From: Palsa-504 sp963739135
GTDB taxonomy: Bacteria > Actinomycetota > Actinomycetes > Streptosporangiales > Streptosporangiaceae
Reading direction: 5' to 3'
DNA: 64,000 nt
Assembly: GCA_963739135.1 (NCBI GenBank)
Contig: CAVTZG010000013.1
Span: 62,001-126,000, forward strand
This document shows positions 8,446-16,778 of the stretch, piece after piece. The notes under the pieces were generated by a model. That model saw only the letters and a program-made list of their open reading frames with translations. It was not told the DNA's origin and searched no databases. Made by a program: the position numbers and the translations under genes. How positions within the stretch are numbered: the first letter of the stretch is position 1; every line of letters starts with the position of its first letter.

Positions 8446-9153
8446 GTGGGCGTTCAGATCTCGCCGAGCATCCTGTCCGCGGACTTTGCCCGGCTCGCCG
8501 ACGAGGCCGCCGCGGTGGCCGGCGTCGCCGACTGGCTGCATGTGGATGTCATGGACAACCACTTCGTGCCCAACCTCACGCTGGGCCTGCCCGTGGTGAA
8601 GTCACTGCTCAAGCACGCCACGCTGCCGATCGACTGTCACCTGATGATCGAGGATCCGGACCGCTGGGCGCCGGAGTACGCCGAGGCGGGCGCGGGCAAC
8701 GTGACCATCCACGCCGAGGCGACCCGCGCCCCGGTCCGGACGCTGCGGACCATCAGGGCCGCCGGCGCCCGCGCCGGGCTGGCCGTCAACCCGGGCACCG
8801 CGGTGGAGCCGTATGAGGACCTGCTGCCGGAGATCGACATGCTGCTGCTGATGACGGTCGAGCCGGGCTTCGGCGGCCAGCACTTCCTCGACATGGTGCT
8901 GCCGAAGCTGCGCCGGGCCCGGGCCCTGGTGGCCAGGCGCGGCGCCGAGATCTGGCTCCAGGTCGATGGCGGTGTTCACGCCGAGACCATCGAGCGGTGC
9001 GCGGAGGCCGGCGCGGACGTGTTCGTGGCCGGCTCGGCGGTCTACCACTCCGACGACCCCGCCCGCACCGTCCAGGCCCTGCGCGCCCAGGCCGAGCGAG
9101 CCACCGCTCACGCCGCCTGGACCGCTCAGGTCCGCTCCGGCTTAGGTCCTTAA
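8446..9153 (+). CDS. rpe: Ribulose-phosphate 3-epimerase
   Basis: Interconverts ribulose-5-phosphate and xylulose-5-phosphate in the pentose phosphate pathway. The 235-residue TIM-barrel protein shows ISPSILSADFARL (3-15), LHVDVMDNHFVPNLTLG (His and Asp metal ligands), DCHLMIEDP, MTVEPGFGGQHF and LQVDGGV, then GSAVYHSDD at the phosphate site. GTG 8446 gives the standard N-terminus; the longer open frame upstream is not conserved. In related genomes ribD and ribE follow; here an unrelated exporter and other genes intervene. Confidence 0.96.
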   Translation: MGVQISPSILSADFARLADEAAAVAGVADWLHVDVMDNHFVPNLTLGLPVVKSLLKHATLPIDCHLMIEDPDRWAPEYAEAGAGNVTIHAEATRAPVRTLRTIRAAGARAGLAVNPGTAVEPYEDLLPEIDMLLLMTVEPGFGGQHFLDMVLPKLRRARALVARRGAEIWLQVDGGVHAETIERCAEAGADVFVAGSAVYHSDDPARTVQALRAQAERATAHAAWTAQVRSGLGP

Positions 9154-9156
9154 TTC

Positions 9157-10722
9157 TTAGGCCGAACGGACCTCGCTGATGCTGTCCGGATCAGCCGGCG
9201 CGTCCGCTGCTGACGCGGCCGGCGGCTCGGCGCGGCTCACGAAGTCCTTGCTGCGGATGAGCAGCAGCGCGCACAACGCGCCGATCAGCGCGATGGCGGC
9301 GGTCACGTAGAGCAGGTCGTTCAGGCCGGCCGCGAACGCGGCCTTGATCGCCGCCGCGATCTCGCCCCGGCGGGCGGGCGGCAGGCTGGCCAGCAGCTGG
9401 CCGACCTGGCCCTGCCGGACCATGGTGACGATGCGCGGCGCCGATGAGGCCACCGCCGAAGCGCTGGTCAGGTTGTGCTGCAGCGCGGCGTTGAAGATCG
9501 CGCCGAGGCCGGCGATGCCCGCCGCGATGCCGATCTGGCGGAACGTCGCGTTGACCCCCGACGCCATCCCGGCCTTCTGCGGCGGGACCACCCCGATCGC
9601 GGTAGAGGCCAGCGGCGGGTTGACCAGCCCGGCGCCGAGACCCGACACGATGAACCCGGGGATCAGGTGTGTCCAGTCGCTGCCCCCGGTCAGCCCGGCC
9701 ATGATGATCAGGCCGATGCCGACCAGCACCAGGCCCGGGCCGATGAGCCAGCGCGCGGGCACGCGCTCGCTGGACCGCCCGGCGATCGTCGCGGTGACGA
9801 ACTGGGCGCCGCTGATGATGGCCAGCCGCAGTCCCGCGTCCTGCGCCGAGTAACCGAGGATGTCCTGCAGGTAGAGGACCAGCCAGAGCAGCACGGCATA
9901 CAGCGAGCCGTTCATCGCGAACGCGGCGATGGAGGCGCCGGCGAAGGTCGGCGTGCGCAGCAAGGACAGGTCGAACATCGGGTGCGCGACGCGCCGCTCG
10001 GCCACGATGAACGCGGCCAGCGCGCCGGCGCCGACCGCCAGGCACAGGATGACCCCGGTGTCCGAAAAGCTGTTCTCGCCCGCCCGGATCAGCCCGTAGA
10101 CCAGGCTCACCAGGCCGGTGGTGAGCAGCACGAACCCGATCCAGTCCGGCGGCGTCGGGCGCGGTGACTTCGACTCCTCCACTCGCCAAGCCGTCAGGGC
10201 CACGGCCAGGACGCCGATGGGCACGTTGACCAGGAAGATGCCGCGCCAGCTCCAGTTCGTGGTAATCACGCCGCCCAGCACCGGACCGAGCGCCGTGGAC
10301 ACGCCGGTGATCGCCCCCCACACCCCGAACGCCACGCCGCGGTCCTTCCCGCGGAAGCTGTTCCCGAGCAGGGCCAGCGACGTGGCGAACATGATCGCGC
10401 CGCCGACGCCCTGGCCGCTCCGCGACAGAATCAGCATCAGCGAGTCCTGGGCCAGGCCGCACAGCAGCGACCCGAGCGTGAAGATGATCAGCCCGATAGT
10501 GAACAGCCGCTTCCGGCCGTACCGGTCGGCCAGCACCCCCGAGGTCAGCAGCAGCGAGGCCAGGGTCAGGGCGTAGGCGTCGAGGACCCACTGCACGTCG
10601 CTGAAGCTCGCGTGCAGTCCGCTCTGGATCGCCGGCTGGGCCACGATAACGATCGTGACGTCCAGCAGCAGCATGAACGTCCCCGCGCACACCGCGAGCA
10701 GGGTCCACCACTTCTTATCCAT
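9157..10722 (-). CDS. MFS multidrug exporter, DHA2 (EmrB/QacA) family, 14 TM
   Basis: 521 residues, strongly hydrophobic, with about 14 predicted membrane spans. The N-terminus MDKKWWTLLAVCAGTFMLLL, motif A-like LADRYGRKRLF and motif C-like GAITGVSTALGPVLGGVI are typical of proton-driven drug exporters of the DHA2 family. A good ribosome-binding site (ggaggaaatcgATG) sets the start. It is transcribed divergently from the Lrp/AsnC-like gene at 10846, which is probably its regulator. The substrate cannot be told from sequence. It ends 3 bases from the rpe stop (convergent). Confidence 0.9.
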   Translation of the reverse strand: MDKKWWTLLAVCAGTFMLLLDVTIVIVAQPAIQSGLHASFSDVQWVLDAYALTLASLLLTSGVLADRYGRKRLFTIGLIIFTLGSLLCGLAQDSLMLILSRSGQGVGGAIMFATSLALLGNSFRGKDRGVAFGVWGAITGVSTALGPVLGGVITTNWSWRGIFLVNVPIGVLAVALTAWRVEESKSPRPTPPDWIGFVLLTTGLVSLVYGLIRAGENSFSDTGVILCLAVGAGALAAFIVAERRVAHPMFDLSLLRTPTFAGASIAAFAMNGSLYAVLLWLVLYLQDILGYSAQDAGLRLAIISGAQFVTATIAGRSSERVPARWLIGPGLVLVGIGLIIMAGLTGGSDWTHLIPGFIVSGLGAGLVNPPLASTAIGVVPPQKAGMASGVNATFRQIGIAAGIAGLGAIFNAALQHNLTSASAVASSAPRIVTMVRQGQVGQLLASLPPARRGEIAAAIKAAFAAGLNDLLYVTAAIALIGALCALLLIRSKDFVSRAEPPAASAADAPADPDSISEVRSA

Positions 10723-10845
10723 CGATTTCCTCCATCAGCAGGCGCCTTCCCGGGCGCCGTACCTTCATGCTGCGGCATGTCACTGCCGATTATCCACGAT
10801 CGAGCCCGATTGTGCCGGATCTCGACATCGGTTAGCCTTATCCGC

Positions 10846-11844
10846 ATGGAAGACGTGACACTGGATGCCGTCGACCGTCAGATTGTCCACCTCCTCACGA
10901 TTGAGCCGAGGGCATCTTTCCGCACCCTGGCCGAGGTGACGGGCATCTCCGACCAGACCGCGGCCCGCCGATACCGCAGGCTGAGCGAATCCGCTGGCCT
11001 GCGGGTGCTCGGCGTGGTCGATGCGTCCAAGGTGGGCTGGGTCGACTGGTTCGTCCGGCTGCAGATCACGCCGGGCAGTGCGGACTCGGTGGCCGAGGCC
11101 CTGGCCCGGCGGCCCGATACTAGGTGGGTCAACCTCGCCTCGGGCGGCACCGAGATCGTCTGCGTGGTCGAGGCCCGCACCCCCGAGCAGCGGGATGCCC
11201 TGTTCCTGCGCGGCCTGCCCGGCAGCCGCCGCGTGGTGCAGATCTCCGCGCACTCGATGCTGCACAACTTCACCCCGCATGCGTGGCCGGGCATCCGCCG
11301 CGCCCTATCTGCCCAGCAACTCGCCAGGCACGCCGAGCTCACCGGGCGCGCCGAGCACTGCCCGCGCCCCGCCGACGGTCCGCCCGCCCCAGCCCAGGAG
11401 GCCGGCCTGACCCACACCGATGAGCCGCTGCTAGCCGAACTGGCCCGCGACGGGCGGGCCAGCCACGCCGCGCTGGCTGCCGCCATCCACTGGCACGAGT
11501 CGACCGTGCGCCGCCGGATGGACGAGCTGCGCCGGGCCGACCTGCTGCATTTCGAGGTCGACATCGACAGCGGCGTCTACGGCATGCACGTCCAGGCTAT
11601 TCTCTGGCTCTCGGTCGAGCCGTCCCGGCTCGACGAGGCGGGACGCGCCCTGGCCGGGCACCTGGAGGTGCCGTTCGCCGCCGCCACCACGGGCCCGACC
11701 AACCTGTTCGTGAGCGCCCTGTTCCGCGACACCCAGCACCTGTACGAATACCTGACCGGGCCGCTGGCCGGGTTGCCCGGAGTTCGCTCAGTGCAGACCG
11801 CGCCGGTCATCCGGACGCTCAAGCGCACCGGCTCAGTCCACTAA
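10846..11844 (+). CDS. Tandem (double) Lrp/AsnC-family transcriptional regulator
   Basis: 332 residues containing two Lrp/AsnC halves. The first has a HTH at about residues 4-48 (LDAVDRQIVHLLTIEPRASF ... ISDQTAARRYRRL) and a RAM-like ligand domain to about 145; the second has a HTH at about 190-230 (LLAELARDGRASHAALAAAI, then STVRRRMDELRRADLLHFEV) and a second ligand domain to the C-terminus. Ordinary Lrp proteins of about 150 residues have one copy. The start has no obvious Shine-Dalgarno sequence. The divergent arrangement with the DHA2 exporter, 123 bp apart, suggests control of that exporter. Confidence 0.88.
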   Translation: MEDVTLDAVDRQIVHLLTIEPRASFRTLAEVTGISDQTAARRYRRLSESAGLRVLGVVDASKVGWVDWFVRLQITPGSADSVAEALARRPDTRWVNLASGGTEIVCVVEARTPEQRDALFLRGLPGSRRVVQISAHSMLHNFTPHAWPGIRRALSAQQLARHAELTGRAEHCPRPADGPPAPAQEAGLTHTDEPLLAELARDGRASHAALAAAIHWHESTVRRRMDELRRADLLHFEVDIDSGVYGMHVQAILWLSVEPSRLDEAGRALAGHLEVPFAAATTGPTNLFVSALFRDTQHLYEYLTGPLAGLPGVRSVQTAPVIRTLKRTGSVH

Positions 11845-12323
11845 CCGACACCGAGCACGACGGAGACCGTGATCCCGCCCGGGTTCACGGTGAGCTGGCC
11901 GCCCCCGACGGCAGGTGAAGGCGACGCGGGTACCACTCCGTTCGCCGGGATAGGCGGCCGGGGCCGGGGGCCGGTCCCGCCCGGTCCGCTGCCGGAGGTC
12001 GCCCCGGTGCTGGCCCCCGGCGCCGAACTCGTCCCGAGGGCAGCGGCGCTTCCGTGCTGCCCCGGGCCCCCGCCGGCCAGCGCCACGGCGACAAGCGTCC
12101 CGGCCGCGACCGCGGCGGCGGCCGCCTGCCCGTGCCTGGTCCGCCACCATGGCGACTTCGGCGGGTCGAGGGGCTTGGGGAAGCCATGATGGCCGAACGG
12201 CCCGGTGCGCTGCGCCGCGCTGGCCCGGTGAGCCAGCGCCTCGGGGGCGTTGCTGCTGGCCAGCCGGACACCGGGAACATCCCCCCTCATTGGCAAGCTC
12301 CCGGCGCCCAGCCAGCCCCTCAC
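11841..12323 (-). CDS. Hypothetical single-pass membrane protein, Pro/Gly-rich exterior
   Basis: Up to 160 residues. A hydrophilic N-terminus (about 65 residues) precedes one hydrophobic segment (GQAAAAAVAAGTLVAVALAG) and a low-complexity Ser/Gly/Pro tail ending QLTVNPGGITVSVVLGVG. That layout suggests an inner-membrane anchored protein with an extracytoplasmic tail. Possible starts are GTG 12323 and ATG 12290; the latter has GGGAG seven bases upstream. It converges on and overlaps the stop of the Lrp-like gene by four bases. No homologous family recognised; coding status moderately sure. Confidence 0.5.
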   Translation of the reverse strand: MRGWLGAGSLPMRGDVPGVRLASSNAPEALAHRASAAQRTGPFGHHGFPKPLDPPKSPWWRTRHGQAAAAAVAAGTLVAVALAGGGPGQHGSAAALGTSSAPGASTGATSGSGPGGTGPRPRPPIPANGVVPASPSPAVGGGQLTVNPGGITVSVVLGVG

Positions 12324-12416
12324 TGCTCCCCGTAGCTAAGAGTCGGTGCCCAGGGATCGGCCAACGCTTTTTCCGCGGACTTTTGCCGTGACTTTCCCGG
12401 CCGCAGGCAGGCCTGC

Positions 12417-13100
12417 TCACCAGCGGTCGAGATGGCTGAGGAGTTCGGCCAGCCGGGAGATGACCGCGTCCGGCTCGGCGTCCTCGAAGGCGGGCACAGC
12501 GGAGTTCGGGACGAGGACGGCGCGCATGCCCGCGCTCTTCGCGCCGTGCATGTCGTCGAAAGGCCTGTCCCCGACGAAGACGCAGCCAGCAGGATCGGCG
12601 ACGCCGATGGCTCGCATGGCCGCCCGGAACGCTTCCGGATGCGGCTTGACCCAGGGAATCTCACTCGTGTAGACGGCCCCGTCGATCAGGTCGTAGACCC
12701 CGTCCCTGATGAAGATCTGCTCGTGCGCCGCCCGCGGCCACATGGTGTTGGACAGCACGCCGACCTTGATGCCGCGGCGGCGCAGCTCGCTCAGCAGCGG
12801 CCGCACGTCCGGATCGGTGATCGTATGCGGGTCCCACACCTCGTAGTAGCTGGCCAGGAAGTCAGCCGAGGCGGTGAGCCCGGCCCGGGCGAAGACGGAA
12901 TCCAGCGTCGAACTCTGCTGCGTGGTCTCGCCCAGCCGCCACAGTTCGGTCTCCGCGATGCGGACCGCCTCGGCCAGGGCGGCTGCTTCGCTGGCCGGGT
13001 AGTGCCGCCCGCACACCGCGAGCCACAGTTCCTCGTGGTCGATGGCATGCCACGGGGTCAGCGTCCCACCCCAGTCAAAGATCACCGCCTCCACCGCCAT
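12417..13100 (-). CDS. HAD-superfamily hydrolase
   Basis: 227 residues of the HAD subfamily IA fold. Motif I is VIFDWGGTLT (nucleophile Asp, with Gly in place of the usual second Asp), a cap domain follows (about 20-85), then motif II GVLSNT, motif III Lys in VKPHPEAF and motif IV FVGDRPFDDM. It is probably a small-molecule phosphatase; the missing second Asp of DxD is seen in some DWGGT relatives and may weaken or alter phosphatase activity. Transcribed alone on the minus strand, with a large hairpin 29 bp upstream of its start. Confidence 0.85.
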   Translation of the reverse strand: MAVEAVIFDWGGTLTPWHAIDHEELWLAVCGRHYPASEAAALAEAVRIAETELWRLGETTQQSSTLDSVFARAGLTASADFLASYYEVWDPHTITDPDVRPLLSELRRRGIKVGVLSNTMWPRAAHEQIFIRDGVYDLIDGAVYTSEIPWVKPHPEAFRAAMRAIGVADPAGCVFVGDRPFDDMHGAKSAGMRAVLVPNSAVPAFEDAEPDAVISRLAELLSHLDRW

Positions 13101-13128
13101 GACCCCGATCCTACGCAGACCCGGGCGT

Positions 13129-13166
13129 CAGAGTCCCCGCCCGGCTTAAGCCGGGCGGGGGCTCTG
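13129..13166. terminator. Strong GC hairpin
   Basis: CAGAGTCCCCGCCCGGC, loop TTAA, then GCCGGGCGGGGGCTCTG: a near-perfect stem of about 16-17 bp. It has no T-tract. It lies upstream of the minus-strand HAD gene and far from the plus-strand gene, so it may block read-through in either direction or be a dispersed repeat. Confidence 0.5.
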
Positions 13167-13433
13167 ATCATGGCCCTACCTACTTGTCAGGCGATCCGGT
13201 ATCTGCGCTCACCGGTGCCAGGGCAGGTATACCGGGCCGTTGGCCTTGATAACGGTGAACGTGCTTCCCGGCACCGGATGGGACGCGTTGAAATTGCATG
13301 GCCCGTGCCGCCAGTACCGCGGCACTGCGCTGTCCGGCACCACCGCGCGCTGTCTGGCACCACGGCCGCGCTGCGCGGCATCACGGGCGAGGGCGACGGT
13401 GGTCCAGTGGCCGCCTCGGCCTTGGATTGCTTC

Positions 13434-13464
13434 TTGACAAAATCGACCTTTTAAATCGACTATA
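13434..13464 (+). promoter_or_regulatory. Candidate promoter, possibly giving a leaderless mRNA
   Basis: TTGACA at 13434-13439 is followed 18-19 bases later by GACTAT/ACTATA in an AT-rich tract. A start point 6-7 bases on would fall at the GTG at 13470, which has no properly spaced Shine-Dalgarno sequence. The -10 match is imperfect. Confidence 0.35.
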
Positions 13465-13469
13465 GGAAG

Positions 13470-14117
13470 GTGACTCCGGGATACGTCGCGATCGGAACGC
13501 AACTGCTCAGCAGGCCGGGACCGCCGGACGCGGTAACCGCGGGCTCGGCGGGCGCCCATTCCCTTTGCGCAGAAGCGCCAGCCGCCTCCTGGGACGAGCG
13601 GGTCCCGCCGCCGGGTGCCGACGCGACCTTGCTCGCCGTCGTGCCGGTCCCCGGCACGACGACATCCCTCGCCATCGTCGCCTATGCGGTCAGCGCACCC
13701 GATGCGCAGCAGAGCGCGGACAGCACATCCGGCGAACCGCGGCCGCGGCGCCTGCCCGCGACGGCCGAGCCGGGCCGGACCACGCAGGCCGGTTCCGGGC
13801 TGCTCGTCGATCACCTGCAGCGCCGGGTCTGGGCGGGAGGCGCCGAGATCGAGCTGACCTTCCAGGAGTATGAGCTGCTGGCCTTCCTCAGCGCCCACCC
13901 GGCCACGGTTTACAGCCGGGCGGAACTCGTGGAGCGGGTCTGGTCGAGCGGCCCGGCCTGCGACGATCCGGCCGCGGACCACAGGAATATCGGCCGGGAC
14001 AGCCGCACCGTGGACGTCCACATCTCCCGGCTCCGCCGTAAACTCGGCCCGGTGTACGGGCTGTGCCTGGTCACCGAGTACCGCGCCGGGTATCAGTTCC
14101 GTCCGCCGGACCCGTGA
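13470..14117 (+). CDS. OmpR/PhoB-type winged-helix DNA-binding protein without receiver domain
   Basis: 215 residues. The C-terminal about 105 residues form a Trans_reg_C winged helix: LLVDHLQRRVWAGGAEIELT, FQEYELLAFLSAHPATVYSR, ELVERVW, then SRTVDVHISRLRRKLGP and TEYRAGYQF. The N-terminal 110 residues lack the phosphoacceptor Asp/Lys pattern of a receiver and are Pro/Ala-rich. Such orphan regulators in actinobacteria work without a partner kinase; the target is unknown. The GTG start at 13470 lies directly after AGGAAG, too close for a normal ribosome-binding site. It precedes the riboflavin cluster but is separated from it by the riboswitch. Confidence 0.8.
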   Translation: MTPGYVAIGTQLLSRPGPPDAVTAGSAGAHSLCAEAPAASWDERVPPPGADATLLAVVPVPGTTTSLAIVAYAVSAPDAQQSADSTSGEPRPRRLPATAEPGRTTQAGSGLLVDHLQRRVWAGGAEIELTFQEYELLAFLSAHPATVYSRAELVERVWSSGPACDDPAADHRNIGRDSRTVDVHISRLRRKLGPVYGLCLVTEYRAGYQFRPPDP

Positions 14118-14191
14118 CCCGCAGCGCCCCCGCCCTATTCCCTCCTCGGTGGGCGGAATATCTCATGTGGCACACTAGCTATACGAGCAAA

Positions 14192-14318
14192 GCGTGCTCC
14201 GGGGTCGGTGAAACTCCGAACCGGCGGTGATAGTCCGCGACCCGTCCGCTGCCAGCGGTCGGCTGACCCGGTGGAATCCCGGGACCGACGGTTAAAGTCC
14301 GGATGGGAGGCAGCACGC
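14192..14318 (+). ncRNA. FMN riboswitch (RFN element)
   Basis: The conserved core is intact: GGTGAAACTCCGAACCGGCG, GTGATAGTCCGCGACCC, GGCTGACCCGGTGGAATCCC, GGACCGACGGTTAAAGTCC and GGATGGGAGGCAGC. The P1 stem pairs GCGTGCT (14192-14198) with AGCACGC (14312-14318). It binds flavin mononucleotide and should repress ribE-ribBA-ribH when FMN is plentiful. Confidence 0.96.
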
Positions 14319-14319
14319 A

Positions 14320-14343
14320 CGCGGTCGGTCTCGGCCGACCGCG
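14320..14343 (+). terminator. Candidate riboswitch expression-platform hairpin
   Basis: CGCGGTCGG - 6-base loop - CCGACCGCG directly follows the aptamer P1 stem. It could be a terminator (without T-tract) or part of a stem that hides the ribE ribosome-binding site near 14400. Inferred from position and pairing only. Confidence 0.45.
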
Positions 14344-14414
14344 CGGAGCGCGTACGCAGGTACCCGCGCACCCCGGAGCCGAATGGCAGGTTGGCTTCGA
14401 GGAGGCAGGCGCGG

Positions 14415-15008
14415 ATGTTCACCGGGATCGTGGCCGAACTCGGCGAGGTGGCAGCCATCGAGGACCGCGGTGACGCGGCCCGGCTGACCATCCGGGGTTC
14501 CACAGCAGGCGTATCTCCTGGGGAGTCGATCGCGGTCAACGGCGTATGCCTGACCGTGACCGGCATCATGGACGGCACGTTCACCGCGGACGTGATGGGG
14601 GAGACCCTGGACCGGTCCAGCCTGGGCGCGCTGATCCCCGGAGCTCCGGTCAACCTGGAGCGCGCGGTCCGCCTCGCCGAACGCCTGGGCGGCCATCTCA
14701 TGCAGGGCCACGTGGACGCCACCGGGACGATCGTCTCCCGGTCGCCCGCAGCCCACTGGGATCAGGTCAGGATCAGCCTGCCGGCCGGCATCTCCCGTTA
14801 CGTGGTGCACAAGGGATCGATCGCGGTGGATGGGGTCAGCCTCACCGTCTCCGCGCTCGGCGACACCTGGTTCGAAGTCAGCCTCATCCCGGAGACGCTC
14901 AAACGCACCACCTTGGGCTTCAGGCAGCCGGGCGAGGTCGTGAACCTCGAGGTCGACGTCATCGCCAAGTACGTGGAGAAGCTGCTGAACAGGGAGGCCG
15001 GCCAGTGA
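14415..15008 (+). CDS. ribE: Riboflavin synthase, alpha subunit
   Basis: Converts two 6,7-dimethyl-8-ribityllumazine molecules to riboflavin plus the pyrimidinedione. The 197-residue protein has two tandem lumazine-binding repeats: MFTGIVAELGEV ... ESIAVNGVCLTV (1-95) and GHLMQGHVDATGTI ... SIAVDGVSLTV (96-190). ATG 14415 follows GGAGG (14401-14405). It is first after the FMN riboswitch and overlaps ribBA by four bases (GTGA), so the genes are translationally coupled. ribD, usually in this operon, is absent. Confidence 0.96.
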   Translation: MFTGIVAELGEVAAIEDRGDAARLTIRGSTAGVSPGESIAVNGVCLTVTGIMDGTFTADVMGETLDRSSLGALIPGAPVNLERAVRLAERLGGHLMQGHVDATGTIVSRSPAAHWDQVRISLPAGISRYVVHKGSIAVDGVSLTVSALGDTWFEVSLIPETLKRTTLGFRQPGEVVNLEVDVIAKYVEKLLNREAGQ

Positions 15009-16273
15009 ATCAGGTACTCGACGACATTGACCGCGCGATCAAGGACATCGCGGAAGGCCGACCGGTGGTCGTGGTCGACGACGCGAACCGGGAGAACGAG
15101 GGCGACATCATCCTGGCCGCCAGCCTGGCCACCCCGGAACTGCTCGCGTTCATGATCCGCTACACCAGCGGGGTGATCTGCGTCCCGCTGCCGGGCGCGG
15201 TACTCGACCGGCTGCAGCTGCCGCTGATGACCTCGCAGAACACCGAGCGCATGCGCACCGCCTTCACCCTCAGCGTGGACGCCCGGGACGGCGTCACCAC
15301 GGGCATCTCGGCCGCCGACCGCGCCGCCACCATCGCCCGGCTCGTCGATCCCGCCACCACCGCGCAGGACCTGGTCCGGCCGGGTCACATTTTCCCGCTC
15401 CGGTACGCCGAGGGCGGCGTGCTGCGCAGGCCGGGACACACCGAGGCCGCCGTCGACCTGGCCCGGCTGGCCGGGCTGCCGCCCGCCGGGGTGCTGGCCG
15501 AGGTGGTCAACGACGACGGCACCATGGCCCGGCTGCCCGAGCTGCGTGAGTTCGCGGACACCCACGGCCTGGCCCTGATCTCGATCGAGCAGCTCATCGA
15601 GTACCGCCGCCGCACCGAACGCCAGCTCACCCGTCAGGCCCAGACCAAGCTGCCGAACGCCTACGGCCTGTGGCAGGCCTTCGGCTACCGGCACGACGTC
15701 GACGGCACCGAGTACCTGGCCCTGGTGCTCGGTGACGTGGCCGACGGCACGGACGTGCTGACCAGGCTGCACTCGGAGTGCCTGACCGGGGACGTGTTCG
15801 GCTCGCTGCGCTGCGACTGCGGCGCCCAGCTCGATGCGGCCATGCAGGCGATCGCCGCCGAAGGCCGCGGGGTCGTGCTCTACCTGCGCGGGCACGAGGG
15901 CCGCGGCATCGGGCTGCTCAGCAAGCTGCAGGCCTACGAACTGCAGGACGCCGGCGCGGACACCGTGGACGCCAACACCGAGCTCGGCCTGCCCGCCGAC
16001 GCCCGGGAGTACTCAGCCGGTGCGCAGATGCTCGCCGACCTGGGCGTACGTTCGGTCCGCCTGCTCACCAACAACCCGGCCAAGGTCAGCGGCCTGGCCA
16101 CCGGCGGCGTCGACGTCACCGTCCGCGTCCCGCTGGCGGCCGCTGCCAACCCTTACAACCTGCGGTACCTGGCCACCAAGCGCGACAAGCTCGGACACCA
16201 GATCTCCGATCTCGACCAGCCCGGGCCGGTGCACGAAGCAATGGAAGCGGGCTTGGGGAGGTGGGCGGGGTGA
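15005..16273 (+). CDS. ribBA: Bifunctional DHBP synthase / GTP cyclohydrolase II
   Basis: 422 residues. The N-terminal RibB domain (about 1-205) makes 3,4-dihydroxy-2-butanone-4-phosphate and shows DDANRENEGD (metal Glu), TSGVICVPL and GHTEAAVDL. The C-terminal RibA domain (about 210-405) opens GTP and shows HSECLTGDVFGSLRCDCG with three zinc Cys, RGHEGRGIGL and LTNNPAKV. Together they supply both precursors for lumazine. GTG start at 15005 overlaps the ribE stop; its own stop overlaps the ribH start in the same way. Confidence 0.97.
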   Translation: MNQVLDDIDRAIKDIAEGRPVVVVDDANRENEGDIILAASLATPELLAFMIRYTSGVICVPLPGAVLDRLQLPLMTSQNTERMRTAFTLSVDARDGVTTGISAADRAATIARLVDPATTAQDLVRPGHIFPLRYAEGGVLRRPGHTEAAVDLARLAGLPPAGVLAEVVNDDGTMARLPELREFADTHGLALISIEQLIEYRRRTERQLTRQAQTKLPNAYGLWQAFGYRHDVDGTEYLALVLGDVADGTDVLTRLHSECLTGDVFGSLRCDCGAQLDAAMQAIAAEGRGVVLYLRGHEGRGIGLLSKLQAYELQDAGADTVDANTELGLPADAREYSAGAQMLADLGVRSVRLLTNNPAKVSGLATGGVDVTVRVPLAAAANPYNLRYLATKRDKLGHQISDLDQPGPVHEAMEAGLGRWAG

Positions 16274-16770
16274 GCGGCGCGGGCCGCCCGGACGCCGCCG
16301 CCGTCGACGCCTCGGGGCTCAGCCTGGCCATCGCGGCCACCCGCTGGCACGGCGAGATCACCGACTCGCTGGTGGCCCGGGGGGTCGCGGCCGCCGTCGC
16401 GTGCGGCATCCCTGACCCGCTCGTGGTCCGGGTGCCTGGCGCCATCGAGCTGCCCGTCGTGGCCGCCGAGCTGGCCGGATGCCACGACGCGGTGGCCTGC
16501 CTGGGCGTGGTGATCCGCGGCGGCACCCCGCACTTCGAGTACGTCTGCGACTCGGTGACCGCGGGCCTGACCCGGGTCGCGCTCGACGCCCGGACCCCGG
16601 TGGGGAATGGCGTCCTTACCTGTGACACGGTAGAGTCGGCCCGCGATCGGTGCGGGCTGCCCGGCAGCCATGAGGACAAGGGGTGGGAGGCCGTCGTGGC
16701 GGCCCTCGATGTCGCCGTCCTGCTTCGCTCTCTCCGGGCCCGCCAGGAACCCCTCCCCGCCAAGGTTTAG
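16270..16770 (+). CDS. ribH: 6,7-dimethyl-8-ribityllumazine synthase
   Basis: Condenses the RibB product with the ribitylaminopyrimidine. The 166-residue protein has VPGAIELPVVA (about 57-67), GVVIRGGTPHFEYVCD with the catalytic His, and GNGVLTCDTVESARDRCG. GTG at 16270 overlaps the ribBA stop by 4 bases. The N-terminal extension (GAGRPDAAAVDASG) is typical of actinobacterial forms. hisG begins 8 bases downstream. Confidence 0.95.
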   Translation: MSGAGRPDAAAVDASGLSLAIAATRWHGEITDSLVARGVAAAVACGIPDPLVVRVPGAIELPVVAAELAGCHDAVACLGVVIRGGTPHFEYVCDSVTAGLTRVALDARTPVGNGVLTCDTVESARDRCGLPGSHEDKGWEAVVAALDVAVLLRSLRARQEPLPAKV

Positions 16771-16778
16771 GGACTGGA

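Larger units (their letters stand above)
13101..13469. other. Intergenic region between HAD hydrolase and winged-helix regulator
   Basis: No protein-coding gene is convincing here. It holds a GC-rich hairpin (13129-13166), a stretch with loose repeats of a CTGTC(C/T)GGCACCACC type (about 13320-13365) and an AT-rich promoter-like segment just before the plus-strand gene at 13470. Confidence 0.6.

Noticed and set aside
9475..10167. 230-codon plus-strand frame opposite the exporter
   Set aside because: Antisense of a clear 14-TM MFS protein; no recognisable fold.
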